The position numbers and the translations under genes are program-made. 64,000 nucleotides of DNA from DASXRA01 sp963737425 (lineage in GTDB: Bacteria; Actinomycetota; Actinomycetes; Mycobacteriales; Jatrophihabitantaceae). Under the pieces are notes generated by a model, which was not told the DNA's origin, did not search any database, and saw only the letters and a program-made list of their open reading frames with translations. The stretch lies in assembly GCA_963737425.1 (NCBI GenBank), contig CAVTSX010000009.1, positions 186,001 to 250,000 on the forward strand. The letters run 5' to 3'. Numbering within the stretch: the first letter of the stretch is position 1; the number at the start of each line of letters is the position of its first letter. This document shows, in pieces, positions 17,358 to 25,265 of this stretch.

Positions 17358-18509
17358 TCATGCGCCCCACCCGGCTTGAGCGCCACCCACCCGGGCGGCG
17401 ACGATGCGCTCGGCATAACCCGAGCGCGCATAGGCATCCATCGGGTTGGGATCCAGCCCCTGCTCGGATCGCAGATCGGCGAGCAAGGGCCGGACGTCGG
17501 TGTTGTAGGCATCCATCAGCACCGCGTTGGCGCCGAGCACGTCGCCGGCGGCCTGCGCCGCGGCGAGCGCCGCATCGTCGATGAGAAGGGCCTTGGCCGT
17601 CGCCTCCTGGACGTTCATCACCGAGCGGATCTGGCCCGGGATCTTCGGCTCGATGTTGTGGCACTGATCGAGCATGAACGCGATCTCACTGTCCGCCGCG
17701 AATCCGCCCCCGGCATTCACCTCGTGCAGGATCCGGAACAGCTGAAAGGGATCGGCGGCGCCCACGATCAGATCGTCATCGGCATAGAAGCGGGAATTGA
17801 AGTCGAACGCCCCCAGCCTGTCGGCCCGCAGCAGGAACGCCACGATGAACTCGATGTTGACGCCCGGCGCGTGATGGCCGGTATCGACACACACCTGCGC
17901 CCGATCGCCCAACTGCAGGCAGTGCGCGAACGAGGTTCCCCAGTCGGGAACGTCCATCGTGTAGAACGCCGGCTCGAACAGCTTGTACTCGAGGATCAAC
18001 CGCTGATCGCCGTGCAGGCGCTCGTACACCGCAGCCAGCGCCTCGGCCAGCCGGTCCTGCCGCGCTCGAATCGAGTCCTGGCCCGGATAGTTCGTGCCGT
18101 CGGAGAACCACAACTTCAGGTCGCGCGAGCCGGTTTGGTCCATGACGTCGATGCACTCGAACATGTGCGCCAGCGCCTTCTTGCGCACCAGCGGATCAGG
18201 ATTGGTCACGCTGCCGAGGCGGTAGTCGTCGTCCTGGAACACGTTCGCGTTGATCGTGCCGAGCCGAACGCCCCGCTCGTCCGCGTGCCGGGCCAACGCG
18301 GCGTAGTCGTCGACCTTGTCCCACGGAATGTGCAGCGCCACCGAGGGCGCGACACCGGTGAACGCATGCACCTGCGCGGCGTCGTCGATCTTCTCGAAGG
18401 GGTCACGCGGCACACCGGCCTGCGCGAACACCTTGAACCGCGTCCCCGAATTCCCGAACGCCCAGGACGGCAGTTCGATCGCCTGGCGGCGGAGGACTTC
18501 GGTATTCAT
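17358..18509 (-). CDS. rhaI: L-rhamnose isomerase (RhaI type)
   Basis: Converts L-rhamnose to L-rhamnulose. The 383-residue TIM-barrel protein resembles the Pseudomonas-type L-rhamnose isomerase rather than E. coli RhaA. Likely metal ligands are in LEYKLFEPAFY (Glu), VCVDTGHHAPG (Asp and His) and FDFNSRFYADDD (Asp residues), in the order expected for the family. ATG 18509 overlaps the stop of the upstream gene by 4 bases (ATGA). It lies between a second isomerase-like gene and rhaEW in the rhamnose operon. Confidence 0.92.
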   Translation of the reverse strand: MNTEVLRRQAIELPSWAFGNSGTRFKVFAQAGVPRDPFEKIDDAAQVHAFTGVAPSVALHIPWDKVDDYAALARHADERGVRLGTINANVFQDDDYRLGSVTNPDPLVRKKALAHMFECIDVMDQTGSRDLKLWFSDGTNYPGQDSIRARQDRLAEALAAVYERLHGDQRLILEYKLFEPAFYTMDVPDWGTSFAHCLQLGDRAQVCVDTGHHAPGVNIEFIVAFLLRADRLGAFDFNSRFYADDDLIVGAADPFQLFRILHEVNAGGGFAADSEIAFMLDQCHNIEPKIPGQIRSVMNVQEATAKALLIDDAALAAAQAAGDVLGANAVLMDAYNTDVRPLLADLRSEQGLDPNPMDAYARSGYAERIVAARVGGAQAGWGA

Positions 18510-19948
18510 GGACGCACCTCTATCAGTTCCGTGCCGAGAAGGTCGGCGGTGGCGCGAAGTTCACCGAGCAGGTGACCGGTGCCGAGCGCCCAGTGGTGCG
18601 AGATGCCCGTGGCACTCCAGGCATCCGTCCACTCGCCGGGGTCGCAGCCGAAGTCGACGCGTGATGTTGTGTTACCGATCTGCAGCAACGGTCCGGGCAC
18701 AACGTTGCCCTCGGAGGCCACGAACCGGAACGAGCCGTCGCGCTGCTGCGCCAGGCCGAATGTGGTCACCGGCCCGTGGCTGACGTCGAACTCGACCGAG
18801 ACACCCCAGCCGCGTTTGCCGTGGTAGACACCGAGCCCGCGCAGCAAAGGGCGCTGATCGCTGATGGCCAGATGCGCCGGCCCGTCATGGCCCATCTCGA
18901 CGACGTTGTCGTGGAAGTTCAGCGCCTGGAACTCGGTGAACGAGCCGCCGCCGCCGAGCCGGTCGATGATCAGCATCGCGAGCGACGTTCGCAGTTCGTA
19001 CTCCCCTGCCGCCGGAATGCCGCGTGCGGTCAGCAGTGACGCGCCGAGGATCATGCCGGCGCCGAGCCGCTCGTGCTGCTCGCCCTCGAGTCCTCGGTGG
19101 TAGTAGGCCAAACTGTCCAGGGAGAAGTCCGCGACCAGGCGGTCGAGCCCCACCGACACCTGGGCGGCCCAGCGGAAATCCTCGTCCTGCACGCTCGGAT
19201 CGAGGCTGAACACCTCGGCGGCCAAAGCCATCCGCGCGTCGACCTCGGCGTCGGTGACGCCGTTCACCCGGACGCGTAGGTCGTCGAACTCGAGCACCTC
19301 CATGTGGCCGCCGAAGTTGACGGGCACCAGCGTCAGGTCCGTCGAGACATCCAGCATGCCCGGGTAGAGGTGGCCCATCAGGCCGTGCCGTCCGTTGCGC
19401 AGCACGCCGCGTACACCGGCCGCCTTGATCCAGCGCCCGATCTTCGCCCAGGCCCGCTCGTCCTCGACGTAGCCCGACACCGAGCGGAACGGGATACCGG
19501 CGCGCAGGAACGTGTTGGCCATCTCCGGCAAGGGGCAGGCGCCGCAGTAGGCCAGCCACTGCCCGGTGTCGAACGTGGCGTGGTCCATGGACTCTGTCGG
19601 CTGCAGGTTGATCAGCAGCACCGGAGCGCCACTGCGCTGCGCGATGGGCAGCAACATCGACGCCGTCATGTATGTGGTGAGGAATCCGACGATGAGGTCG
19701 CAGCCGGCCTCGCGCAGCCGTTCGGCCGCCTGCGCTCCTTCAGACGCGTCGGAGATGAAGCCGACGTCGACGACGTCGCAGTCGATGGCCCGCATCCGTT
19801 CCGACACCCGTGCCGCCGACCGTTGTAGTTGCGGCAGCAGGTCGGGGAACTGCGGCCAGTAAGCGCCCAGCCCCCCGGCCACCAGGCCGACCTTCGTACG
19901 GCGCGACACGATGCGCTCGATGCCCGCGCCGGCAATGGTGGCTGTCAT
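18506..19948 (-). CDS. L-fucose/L-arabinose isomerase-like sugar isomerase
   Basis: A 480-residue cytoplasmic protein with the N-terminal substrate-recognition Rossmann-like domain of the FucI/AraA superfamily (KVGLVAGGLGAYWPQF, CDLIVGFLTTYMTASM) and a C-terminal isomerase domain (FGGHMEVLEFDD, ALGTGH). It presumably interconverts an aldose and a ketose. It begins at ATG 19948, overlapping rhaM by 4 bases, and overlaps rhaI by 4 bases at its end, so translation is coupled. Two isomerases side by side in one rhamnose operon is unusual. It may act on a second 6-deoxysugar; the substrate is not readable from sequence. Confidence 0.75.
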   Translation of the reverse strand: MTATIAGAGIERIVSRRTKVGLVAGGLGAYWPQFPDLLPQLQRSAARVSERMRAIDCDVVDVGFISDASEGAQAAERLREAGCDLIVGFLTTYMTASMLLPIAQRSGAPVLLINLQPTESMDHATFDTGQWLAYCGACPLPEMANTFLRAGIPFRSVSGYVEDERAWAKIGRWIKAAGVRGVLRNGRHGLMGHLYPGMLDVSTDLTLVPVNFGGHMEVLEFDDLRVRVNGVTDAEVDARMALAAEVFSLDPSVQDEDFRWAAQVSVGLDRLVADFSLDSLAYYHRGLEGEQHERLGAGMILGASLLTARGIPAAGEYELRTSLAMLIIDRLGGGGSFTEFQALNFHDNVVEMGHDGPAHLAISDQRPLLRGLGVYHGKRGWGVSVEFDVSHGPVTTFGLAQQRDGSFRFVASEGNVVPGPLLQIGNTTSRVDFGCDPGEWTDAWSATGISHHWALGTGHLLGELRATADLLGTELIEVRP

Positions 19949-20295
19949 AGATCTACTCCCTCCCTGGTCAGTTGCTCGTCGAGATTGAAGATCTCCTCCA
20001 GCAGGAGCAGACCCTCGTCCGGCCCGCGCCCGGAAAGGCCCGTGAAGTAACGGGCCATGTCGGCCTGCCAGCGGCCGTTCACGTCGGTGGCAGCCATGGC
20101 GGCCTGCGCCGCGGCCAGATCGTCGGCTTCGACGTACCCCACCAGCAGCCCGTCATCGCGGACGAAAAGCGAGTAGTTGCGCCACCCGCTCTCGCGCAGG
20201 GCGTGCAGCATCTCGGGCCAGACGTGGGCGTGGCGCGCCCGGTACTCCATGAGCAGCTCCGCACGAACCTGGAGCAGGAAGCAGTAACGCGCCAC
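19945..20295 (-). CDS. rhaM: L-rhamnose mutarotase
   Basis: Interconverts the alpha and beta anomers of L-rhamnose so that transported sugar can enter the isomerase quickly. The 116-residue protein has the ferredoxin-like RhaM (DUF718) pattern: YRARHAHVWPEMLHALRESGWRNYS with the catalytic-type His and Tyr, LVGYVEADD, and MARYF. GTG 20295 is supported by GGAGACGAAGG just upstream. It lies between the importer genes and the isomerases, overlapping the next gene by 4 bases. A second, divergent family member is at 56001 in the fucose cluster. Confidence 0.9.
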   Translation of the reverse strand: MARYCFLLQVRAELLMEYRARHAHVWPEMLHALRESGWRNYSLFVRDDGLLVGYVEADDLAAAQAAMAATDVNGRWQADMARYFTGLSGRGPDEGLLLLEEIFNLDEQLTREGVDL

Positions 20296-20310
20296 GATCC
20301 CTTCGTCTCC

Positions 20311-21375
20311 TTAGAAGTTGAACTGGTCGACGTTCGACTTGTCGAACACCGTCGGCGGGCCGAGCACGACCGACGGTCCGGTGTCACCGGACGGCGCCAG
20401 CACCGTGTACTCGCCGAGCTTGCCGCCCTTGAACTTCGTGCCGGGGGTCAGACTCGCGCTGCCCGAGACGAGCGACGCGGCCGCGTACCCGGCCAGGTAG
20501 CCGAGGTTCTCCGGGTTCCACAGCTCGAACGCGGTGACGGTGCCGTCGTGGATGTAGGGCTTCATCTGCGAGGGCAGGCCGAGCCCGGTCAGGGTGACCT
20601 TGGCGGCAACATCCTTGTGGGTGGACAGGTACTGCGCCGCGGTCGAGATGCCGACGGTGGTCGGCGAGATGATGCCCTTCAGGTTCGGGTAGGCCGAGAG
20701 CAGACCCTGCAGCACGGTCAGCGACGTGGCCGGGTCGTCGTTGCCGTAGACCGTCTTGACCAGGTGCATGTTCGGGTACTTGGTCAGTTGCTTCTTCATG
20801 AAGCCGATCCACGCGTTCTGGTTCGTGGCGGTCGCTGCTGCCGACAGGATCGCGATGTCGCCGGTGCTGTTGATCTCCTTGGCGAGCAGGTCGACCTCGG
20901 ACGTGCCGATCTTCTCGGTGTCTGCCTGGTTGATGAACAGGTGATTGGGGCAGGTGACGTCCGAGTCGAACGAGACGATCTTGATCCCAGCCGCGTACGC
21001 CTGGCCGAGCGACGGGCACAGCGCGGAGGGGTCATTGCCGGCAATGACGATCGCGTCGGCGTGCGCCTGAATTGCCGCCTGGATGGAGGGAATCTGCGCT
21101 GCTGCCGTGTCGGCGGTACCACTGCTCACAACGACCTTGCCGCCGAGTTCCGTCAAGGCCGCCTTGCCGCCGTTGTCGGCGATGACCTCGTAGGGATTCT
21201 GCGTGTCCTTCGGGATGAAGTAGACCGTGAGCCCCTTCTTCACACCGGTTCCCGTTGGCGCACCGGTGTTGGGGGTGGCCTTCTTCGTCGAGCTGCAGGC
21301 CGCTGCCACTCCGACGGTCAGCGCCGTCGCGAGCATCACAGAACCCAGCCGCCGCACTGCGCGGAGTTGCACCAT
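20311..21375 (-). CDS. rhaS: Rhamnose ABC transporter substrate-binding lipoprotein
   Basis: Binds the sugar outside the membrane and delivers it to RhaP/RhaQ. The 354 residues start with a lipoprotein signal peptide (lipobox VAAAC, Cys27) and continue as a type I periplasmic-binding fold (peripla_BP_4): YFIPKDTQNPYEVIADNG, DAIVIAGNDPSAL, VSFDSDV, LKGIISPTTVGISTAA and FELWNPENLGYLA. AGGGG lies 7 bases before ATG 21375. It is the fourth gene of the operon, after the ATPase and both permeases. Rhamnose specificity is inferred from the operon. Confidence 0.88.
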   Translation of the reverse strand: MVQLRAVRRLGSVMLATALTVGVAAACSSTKKATPNTGAPTGTGVKKGLTVYFIPKDTQNPYEVIADNGGKAALTELGGKVVVSSGTADTAAAQIPSIQAAIQAHADAIVIAGNDPSALCPSLGQAYAAGIKIVSFDSDVTCPNHLFINQADTEKIGTSEVDLLAKEINSTGDIAILSAAATATNQNAWIGFMKKQLTKYPNMHLVKTVYGNDDPATSLTVLQGLLSAYPNLKGIISPTTVGISTAAQYLSTHKDVAAKVTLTGLGLPSQMKPYIHDGTVTAFELWNPENLGYLAGYAAASLVSGSASLTPGTKFKGGKLGEYTVLAPSGDTGPSVVLGPPTVFDKSNVDQFNF

Positions 21376-21431
21376 TCTGATCCCCTTTCAGTTCTTGTGG
21401 ATGGTGCGGGTGATGACCAATCGCCTCGACG

Positions 21432-22490
21432 TCACGCTCGGACGCGGCGTCGAGCTCGTGCTCGGAGACGGCGAAGTGCTTCGGCCCCGTTCGGCACGAT
21501 CACGCTGACGAGCAGCAGGCCACCGAGAACGATGTTCTGCACCTGCGCGTCAACATGCATCTGCGTCAACGCCTGCTGCAGGCAGCCGACGATGATGACG
21601 GAAAGAACGACCCCGACCACGCTGCCGCGACCGCCGAAGATCGATACCCCACCGAAGAGCACGATCGCGACGACGTTCAGTTCGAGGCCGGTGCCCGCGT
21701 CATAGCGGGCCGAGGCGTTCTTCAGCGTGAACAGCAGGCCGGCGAATGCGCAGACCACCCCGCTGAGCACGTACAGCCAGAACTTGATGCGGTTCACCCG
21801 GATGCCGGCGAAGCGGGCCGCCTCGGACTGCAGGCCGATCGCGAAGATCGAGCGGCCGAGCGGTGTCGCGTGCAGCATGACCCCGCAGATGACGGCAAGG
21901 ACGATGAAGATCCCGACCGAATAGGCGATCTGGGTGCCCTGGATCGGCTCGACGCCGATCTTGGTCAGTGACAAGGGGAAACCGGTGACCGAGTCGGTGC
22001 CCAGGATGATCTCGGCGATGCCCCGGAACAACGTCAGCGTGCCGATGGTCACCGCGATCGAGGGCAGGCCGAGCCTGGTGATCAAGACTCCGTTGAGGGC
22101 GCCGCCGAGCGCGCCGACGACGAGCGCCGCCAGCATCGCGAGGTAGACGTTCCAGCCGTGCTGGAAAAGATAGCCGAGCAGCGTTCCGGCCAGCCCGAGC
22201 ATCGAGGCGACCGACAGATCGATCTCGCCGGTCATCACGATCAGCGTCAGCGGCAGCGCCATGATCGCTATCTCGCCCATGTTCAGGCCGATGTAGAAGA
22301 TATCGGTCTGGGTGAAGAAGTCCGAAGACTGCGTTCCGGCGAAGATGAGCGTGGCCACCAGCACCACGACCAGGCCGCTCTCCCAGCGCAGCAACGCGTG
22401 CCAGGCGGGGCGCTCTGCGTGGTCGGCCGGTGCCGGCGGCGGGTTCGGCGTCGTCTTGTCGGACAGCACAACCCCCGTCGTCTCAGACAT
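21432..22490 (-). CDS. rhaQ: Rhamnose ABC transporter permease
   Basis: Integral membrane permease of the ribose/rhamnose (BPD_transp_2) family, about 353 residues with eight to ten hydrophobic segments. The conserved loop LPLTLIVMTGEIDLSVASMLGLAG is followed by LPSIAVTIGTLTLFRGIA and LFGGVSIFGGRGSVVG. ATG 22490 overlaps the upstream stop by 8 bases. An adjacent GTG at 22493 has better spacing to GAGGGAG and could be the real start. It is expected to pair with the next permease and the RhaT ATPase. Confidence 0.88.
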   Translation of the reverse strand: MSETTGVVLSDKTTPNPPPAPADHAERPAWHALLRWESGLVVVLVATLIFAGTQSSDFFTQTDIFYIGLNMGEIAIMALPLTLIVMTGEIDLSVASMLGLAGTLLGYLFQHGWNVYLAMLAALVVGALGGALNGVLITRLGLPSIAVTIGTLTLFRGIAEIILGTDSVTGFPLSLTKIGVEPIQGTQIAYSVGIFIVLAVICGVMLHATPLGRSIFAIGLQSEAARFAGIRVNRIKFWLYVLSGVVCAFAGLLFTLKNASARYDAGTGLELNVVAIVLFGGVSIFGGRGSVVGVVLSVIIVGCLQQALTQMHVDAQVQNIVLGGLLLVSVIVPNGAEALRRLRARARRRVRA

Positions 22491-23520
22491 CACGGTGCGC
22501 TCCCTCGGCGGAGCGCATCCGGCGCGCTACCCGAAGGCCGAGCCATCGGTCGAAGGCGATCGCGGCCAGCAGCAGCGCACCGGCGATCGCCTGGTTCCAG
22601 AACGACGAGATGCGCGAGGCAACCAGCGCCTGGTTGATCGTGTTGAGCAGGAGCGCCCCGAGCGCGGCGCCGAGCACCGTGCCGCTGCCGCCGAAGATCG
22701 CCACTCCACCGACGACCACGGCCGCGATGACGAGCAACTCGTAGCCGGCACCGCCCGTGGCGTCGACCGTGGCGAATTCGGCGAGGAACAGCGCACCGGC
22801 GAAACCGGCCAGGCTGCCGCTGATGACGAAGGCGCTGAACACCCGCCGCCCGGCCGGGACGCCGGCGAGGCCTGCTGCCTCGGGATTGGAGCCGATCGCG
22901 TAGAGATCACGGGCGGACCGGAAGGTACGCATCGCGTAACCGGCGATCGCGACGACGATCGCGACGATGACGGCCAGCCACGGGATGCCCAGCACGGTCT
23001 GGTAGCCGACCGCGGTGAACGGCTTGGGCACGTTGATCGGGTCGATGCGCTTGCCGTTGACGATGACCGCGTCGATGCCCCGGACGATGTAGAGCGCGGC
23101 CAGCGTGACGACCAGGCTGGGCACCCGGGCGACCGTGGTGATCAGGCCATTGGCCGCGCCGACCACCGTGCCGATCAACGTTCCGATGACGAAGCCGAGG
23201 ATCACCGGCATGTGCGGGTGGTGCACGAACAGGTCGCCGACGACGTAAGCCGAGAGACCCACCACCGAGCCGACCGACAGGTCGACGTTGCGCGTGACGA
23301 TCACGAGCGTCTCGCCGACCGCGAGCAGCGCGATCAGCGAGGCGCCGGTGAGCAGTTGCTGGACGCTGTTAGCGCGCGCAAAGGCGTGGTTGTTCAAGGT
23401 GGTGAGCCCGAACACGACGACGATCGCGATGACGATGCCGAGCTCGCGCGCCCGCAGCAGCCCCTCGGCGCGCAGGATGCGCCGCGTCGGAACCGGCGGG
23501 GCGCTGACGGTCGCGCTCAC
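22483..23520 (-). CDS. rhaP: Rhamnose ABC transporter permease
   Basis: Second permease of the importer, 345 residues, same family as its neighbour. Typical family segments are visible: GETLVIVTRNVDLSVGSVVGL, VPSLVVTLAALYIVRGID, YAIGSNPEAAGLAGV and VVGGVAIFGGSGTVLGAALGA, with about eight to ten membrane spans. GTG 23520 overlaps the ATPase stop as GTGA, so translation is coupled. Confidence 0.88.
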   Translation of the reverse strand: MSATVSAPPVPTRRILRAEGLLRARELGIVIAIVVVFGLTTLNNHAFARANSVQQLLTGASLIALLAVGETLVIVTRNVDLSVGSVVGLSAYVVGDLFVHHPHMPVILGFVIGTLIGTVVGAANGLITTVARVPSLVVTLAALYIVRGIDAVIVNGKRIDPINVPKPFTAVGYQTVLGIPWLAVIVAIVVAIAGYAMRTFRSARDLYAIGSNPEAAGLAGVPAGRRVFSAFVISGSLAGFAGALFLAEFATVDATGGAGYELLVIAAVVVGGVAIFGGSGTVLGAALGALLLNTINQALVASRISSFWNQAIAGALLLAAIAFDRWLGLRVARRMRSAEGAHRDV

Positions 23521-25040
23521 GAGGCCACCTCGGCGGCCTGTCCGGTAGCCGCGCGCATGATGGAGTCTTCGTCGGCGTCGGCCCGCGACAGTTCGGCCAC
23601 GAGACGCCCCTCACGCAGCACCAGGGTGCGGTCGGCCATGCCCAGCACCTCGGGCAGCTCCGAGGAGATCATCAGCACCGCTACGCCGTCAGCGACGAGC
23701 TCGTCGAGCAGGCGATGCACCTCCGCCTTGGTGCCGACGTCGATGCCACGGGTCGGCTCGTCGATGATCAGCAGCGTGGGTTTGCGCGCCAGCCACTTGG
23801 CCAGTACGACCTTCTGCTGGTTGCCGCCCGAGAGTGTCGAGACGGTGCTGCTCAGCCGGCCGAACTTGAGTTGCAGCTTGCCCGCCCACTCGGTGGCGAG
23901 TTCGCGTTCGCGCGCCCGCCGGATCAGCCCGGCCTGCCGCAACCGGCCAAGCGATGGCAGCGCGATGTTGTGGTCGATGCCGAGGTCCATGACCAGGCCC
24001 TGCTGGCGGCGGTCCTCCGGCACGAACGCGACACCTGCCGCCATGGCCGCACGCGGTGATCCGTTGGGCAGCGGCTTGCCGCCGACACGCACCTCACCGC
24101 TGTCGCGGCGATCGATCCCGAACACCGCCCGCGCAACCTCGGTACGCCCCGCGCCGACCAGGCCCGCGAGGCCGACGATCTCACCGCGGCGTACCGAGAA
24201 GGAAACCTCGTGGAACACCCCGGCGCGCTCGAGGTTCGCCACCTCGAGGACGACTTCGGCGGCCGTCGTGTCCGTCTTCGGGAACAGGGCGTCCAGGTCG
24301 CGCCCGACCATCGCGCGGATGGTCTCGTCGATGGTGATCTCACCGATCGGCGACGTCCGCACGAATCGGCCGTCGCGCATGATCGTGACCCGCTGGCAGA
24401 TCGCGAAGATCTCTTCCAGGCGGTGCGAGATGAACAGGACCGCCGCGTCGTGCTCGCGTAACGTGCGGATGACCTCGAAGAGCCGCTCGACCTCGACCGA
24501 CGTGAGCGCGGCCGTGGGCTCGTCCATCACGATGACGCTCGCGTTGAACGAGATTGCCTTGGCGATCTCGACGATCTGCTGATCGGCCACCGACAGCCCG
24601 CGGGCGAGCCGGGCCGGATCGAGCACGACGCCCAGCCGGGCGAAGACCTCGTTGGCCGCGCGTCGCATGTGCGCGCGATCGATGCGCCGTCCGCGTCGTT
24701 GCGGCTGCCGGCCGATGAAGATGTTCTCGGCGACCGTGAGGTCCGGGAACAGCGTCGGCTCCTGGTAGATGATCGACACGCCGGCCGCTCGCGACGCCGC
24801 CGGGCTGTTGAACGACACCGGCTGCCCGTTGAGCGTGAGCTCGCCCAGGTCGGGCTGGTGTACCCCGGCGAGAATCTTGACGAGCGTCGATTTGCCGGCA
24901 CCGTTCTCGCCGACGAGCGCGTGCGCCTCGCCTGGGTAGAGCGTGACCGAACCGTCCTCGAGTGCTCGAACGGAGCCGAAGCTCTTGGTGGCTTTGTCGA
25001 GCACGAGTCGCGGTTCGGCGAGCCCGAGTTCAGCTGACAC
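23517..25040 (-). CDS. rhaT: Rhamnose ABC transporter ATP-binding protein
   Basis: Drives sugar import. The 507-residue protein carries two nucleotide-binding domains. The first has Walker A GENGAGKST, the signature LSVADQQIVEIAKA and Walker B VIVMDEPTAALT. The second has GLVGAGRTE in place of Walker A (common for this family), signature LSGGNQQKVVLAKW and LLIIDEPTRGIDV. GTG 25040 is preferred because GAAGGGA lies about 7 bases upstream and the LacI-type operator lies immediately before it; the longer frame would run through operator and promoter. First gene of the operon. Confidence 0.9.
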   Translation of the reverse strand: MSAELGLAEPRLVLDKATKSFGSVRALEDGSVTLYPGEAHALVGENGAGKSTLVKILAGVHQPDLGELTLNGQPVSFNSPAASRAAGVSIIYQEPTLFPDLTVAENIFIGRQPQRRGRRIDRAHMRRAANEVFARLGVVLDPARLARGLSVADQQIVEIAKAISFNASVIVMDEPTAALTSVEVERLFEVIRTLREHDAAVLFISHRLEEIFAICQRVTIMRDGRFVRTSPIGEITIDETIRAMVGRDLDALFPKTDTTAAEVVLEVANLERAGVFHEVSFSVRRGEIVGLAGLVGAGRTEVARAVFGIDRRDSGEVRVGGKPLPNGSPRAAMAAGVAFVPEDRRQQGLVMDLGIDHNIALPSLGRLRQAGLIRRARERELATEWAGKLQLKFGRLSSTVSTLSGGNQQKVVLAKWLARKPTLLIIDEPTRGIDVGTKAEVHRLLDELVADGVAVLMISSELPEVLGMADRTLVLREGRLVAELSRADADEDSIMRAATGQAAEVAS

Positions 25041-25054
25041 CGGCGTCCCTTCAG

Positions 25055-25072
25055 ACGTGAAACCTTTCACGT
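25055..25072. promoter_or_regulatory. LacI-type operator of the rhamnose operon
   Basis: ACGTGAAACCTTTCACGT is an 18-base palindrome, perfect except for its two central bases, matching the TGAAA-N2-TTTCA form of LacI-family sites. It covers roughly +2 to +19 of the predicted transcript of the rhaT operon, where a bound repressor would block it. The regulator is most likely the divergent LacI-family gene at 25266. Confidence 0.8.
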
Positions 25073-25080
25073 GGCCCGGA

Positions 25081-25109
25081 ACGTTATCGGCCGCTCTGCG
25101 AACAGTCAA
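25081..25109 (-). promoter_or_regulatory. Promoter of the rhamnose transport/catabolism operon
   Basis: On the minus strand TTGACT (25104-25109) and TAACGT (25081-25086) are exactly 17 bases apart, close to the sigma-70-type consensus. The operator palindrome begins within about 10 bases downstream of the -10 box. Confidence 0.75.
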
Positions 25110-25220
25110 GAGTTCGTTTCCGGCTCGTTTCGGGAATGAGACCTTGCCCAAACGCCGAGAATTCTGGTAATTCTGCGCGTCAGAAGGTCGCCATCAGCGT
25201 GGTTGGCTATACAGTCCCAA

Positions 25221-25250
25221 CTCGTGACACGATTCAAGCGGTGTCACGAG
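25221..25250. promoter_or_regulatory. Inverted repeat in the lacI-type gene leader
   Basis: CTCGTGACAC and GTGTCACGAG are perfect 10-base inverted arms separated by 10 bases. The repeat lies between a possible -10 box (TATACA, 25208) and the ribosome binding site of the regulator (GAGGAG, 25255). It may be an autoregulatory site or a leader hairpin; its sequence is unlike the two LacI-type operators. Confidence 0.65.
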
Positions 25251-25265
25251 AATCGAGGAGTTCGG

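Noticed and set aside
17243..17512. N-terminal extension of RhaEW through the nested repeat
   Set aside because: The extension reads through an inverted repeat that also yields similar false peptides at other copies; the family N-terminus and a ribosome binding site fit GTG 17242.
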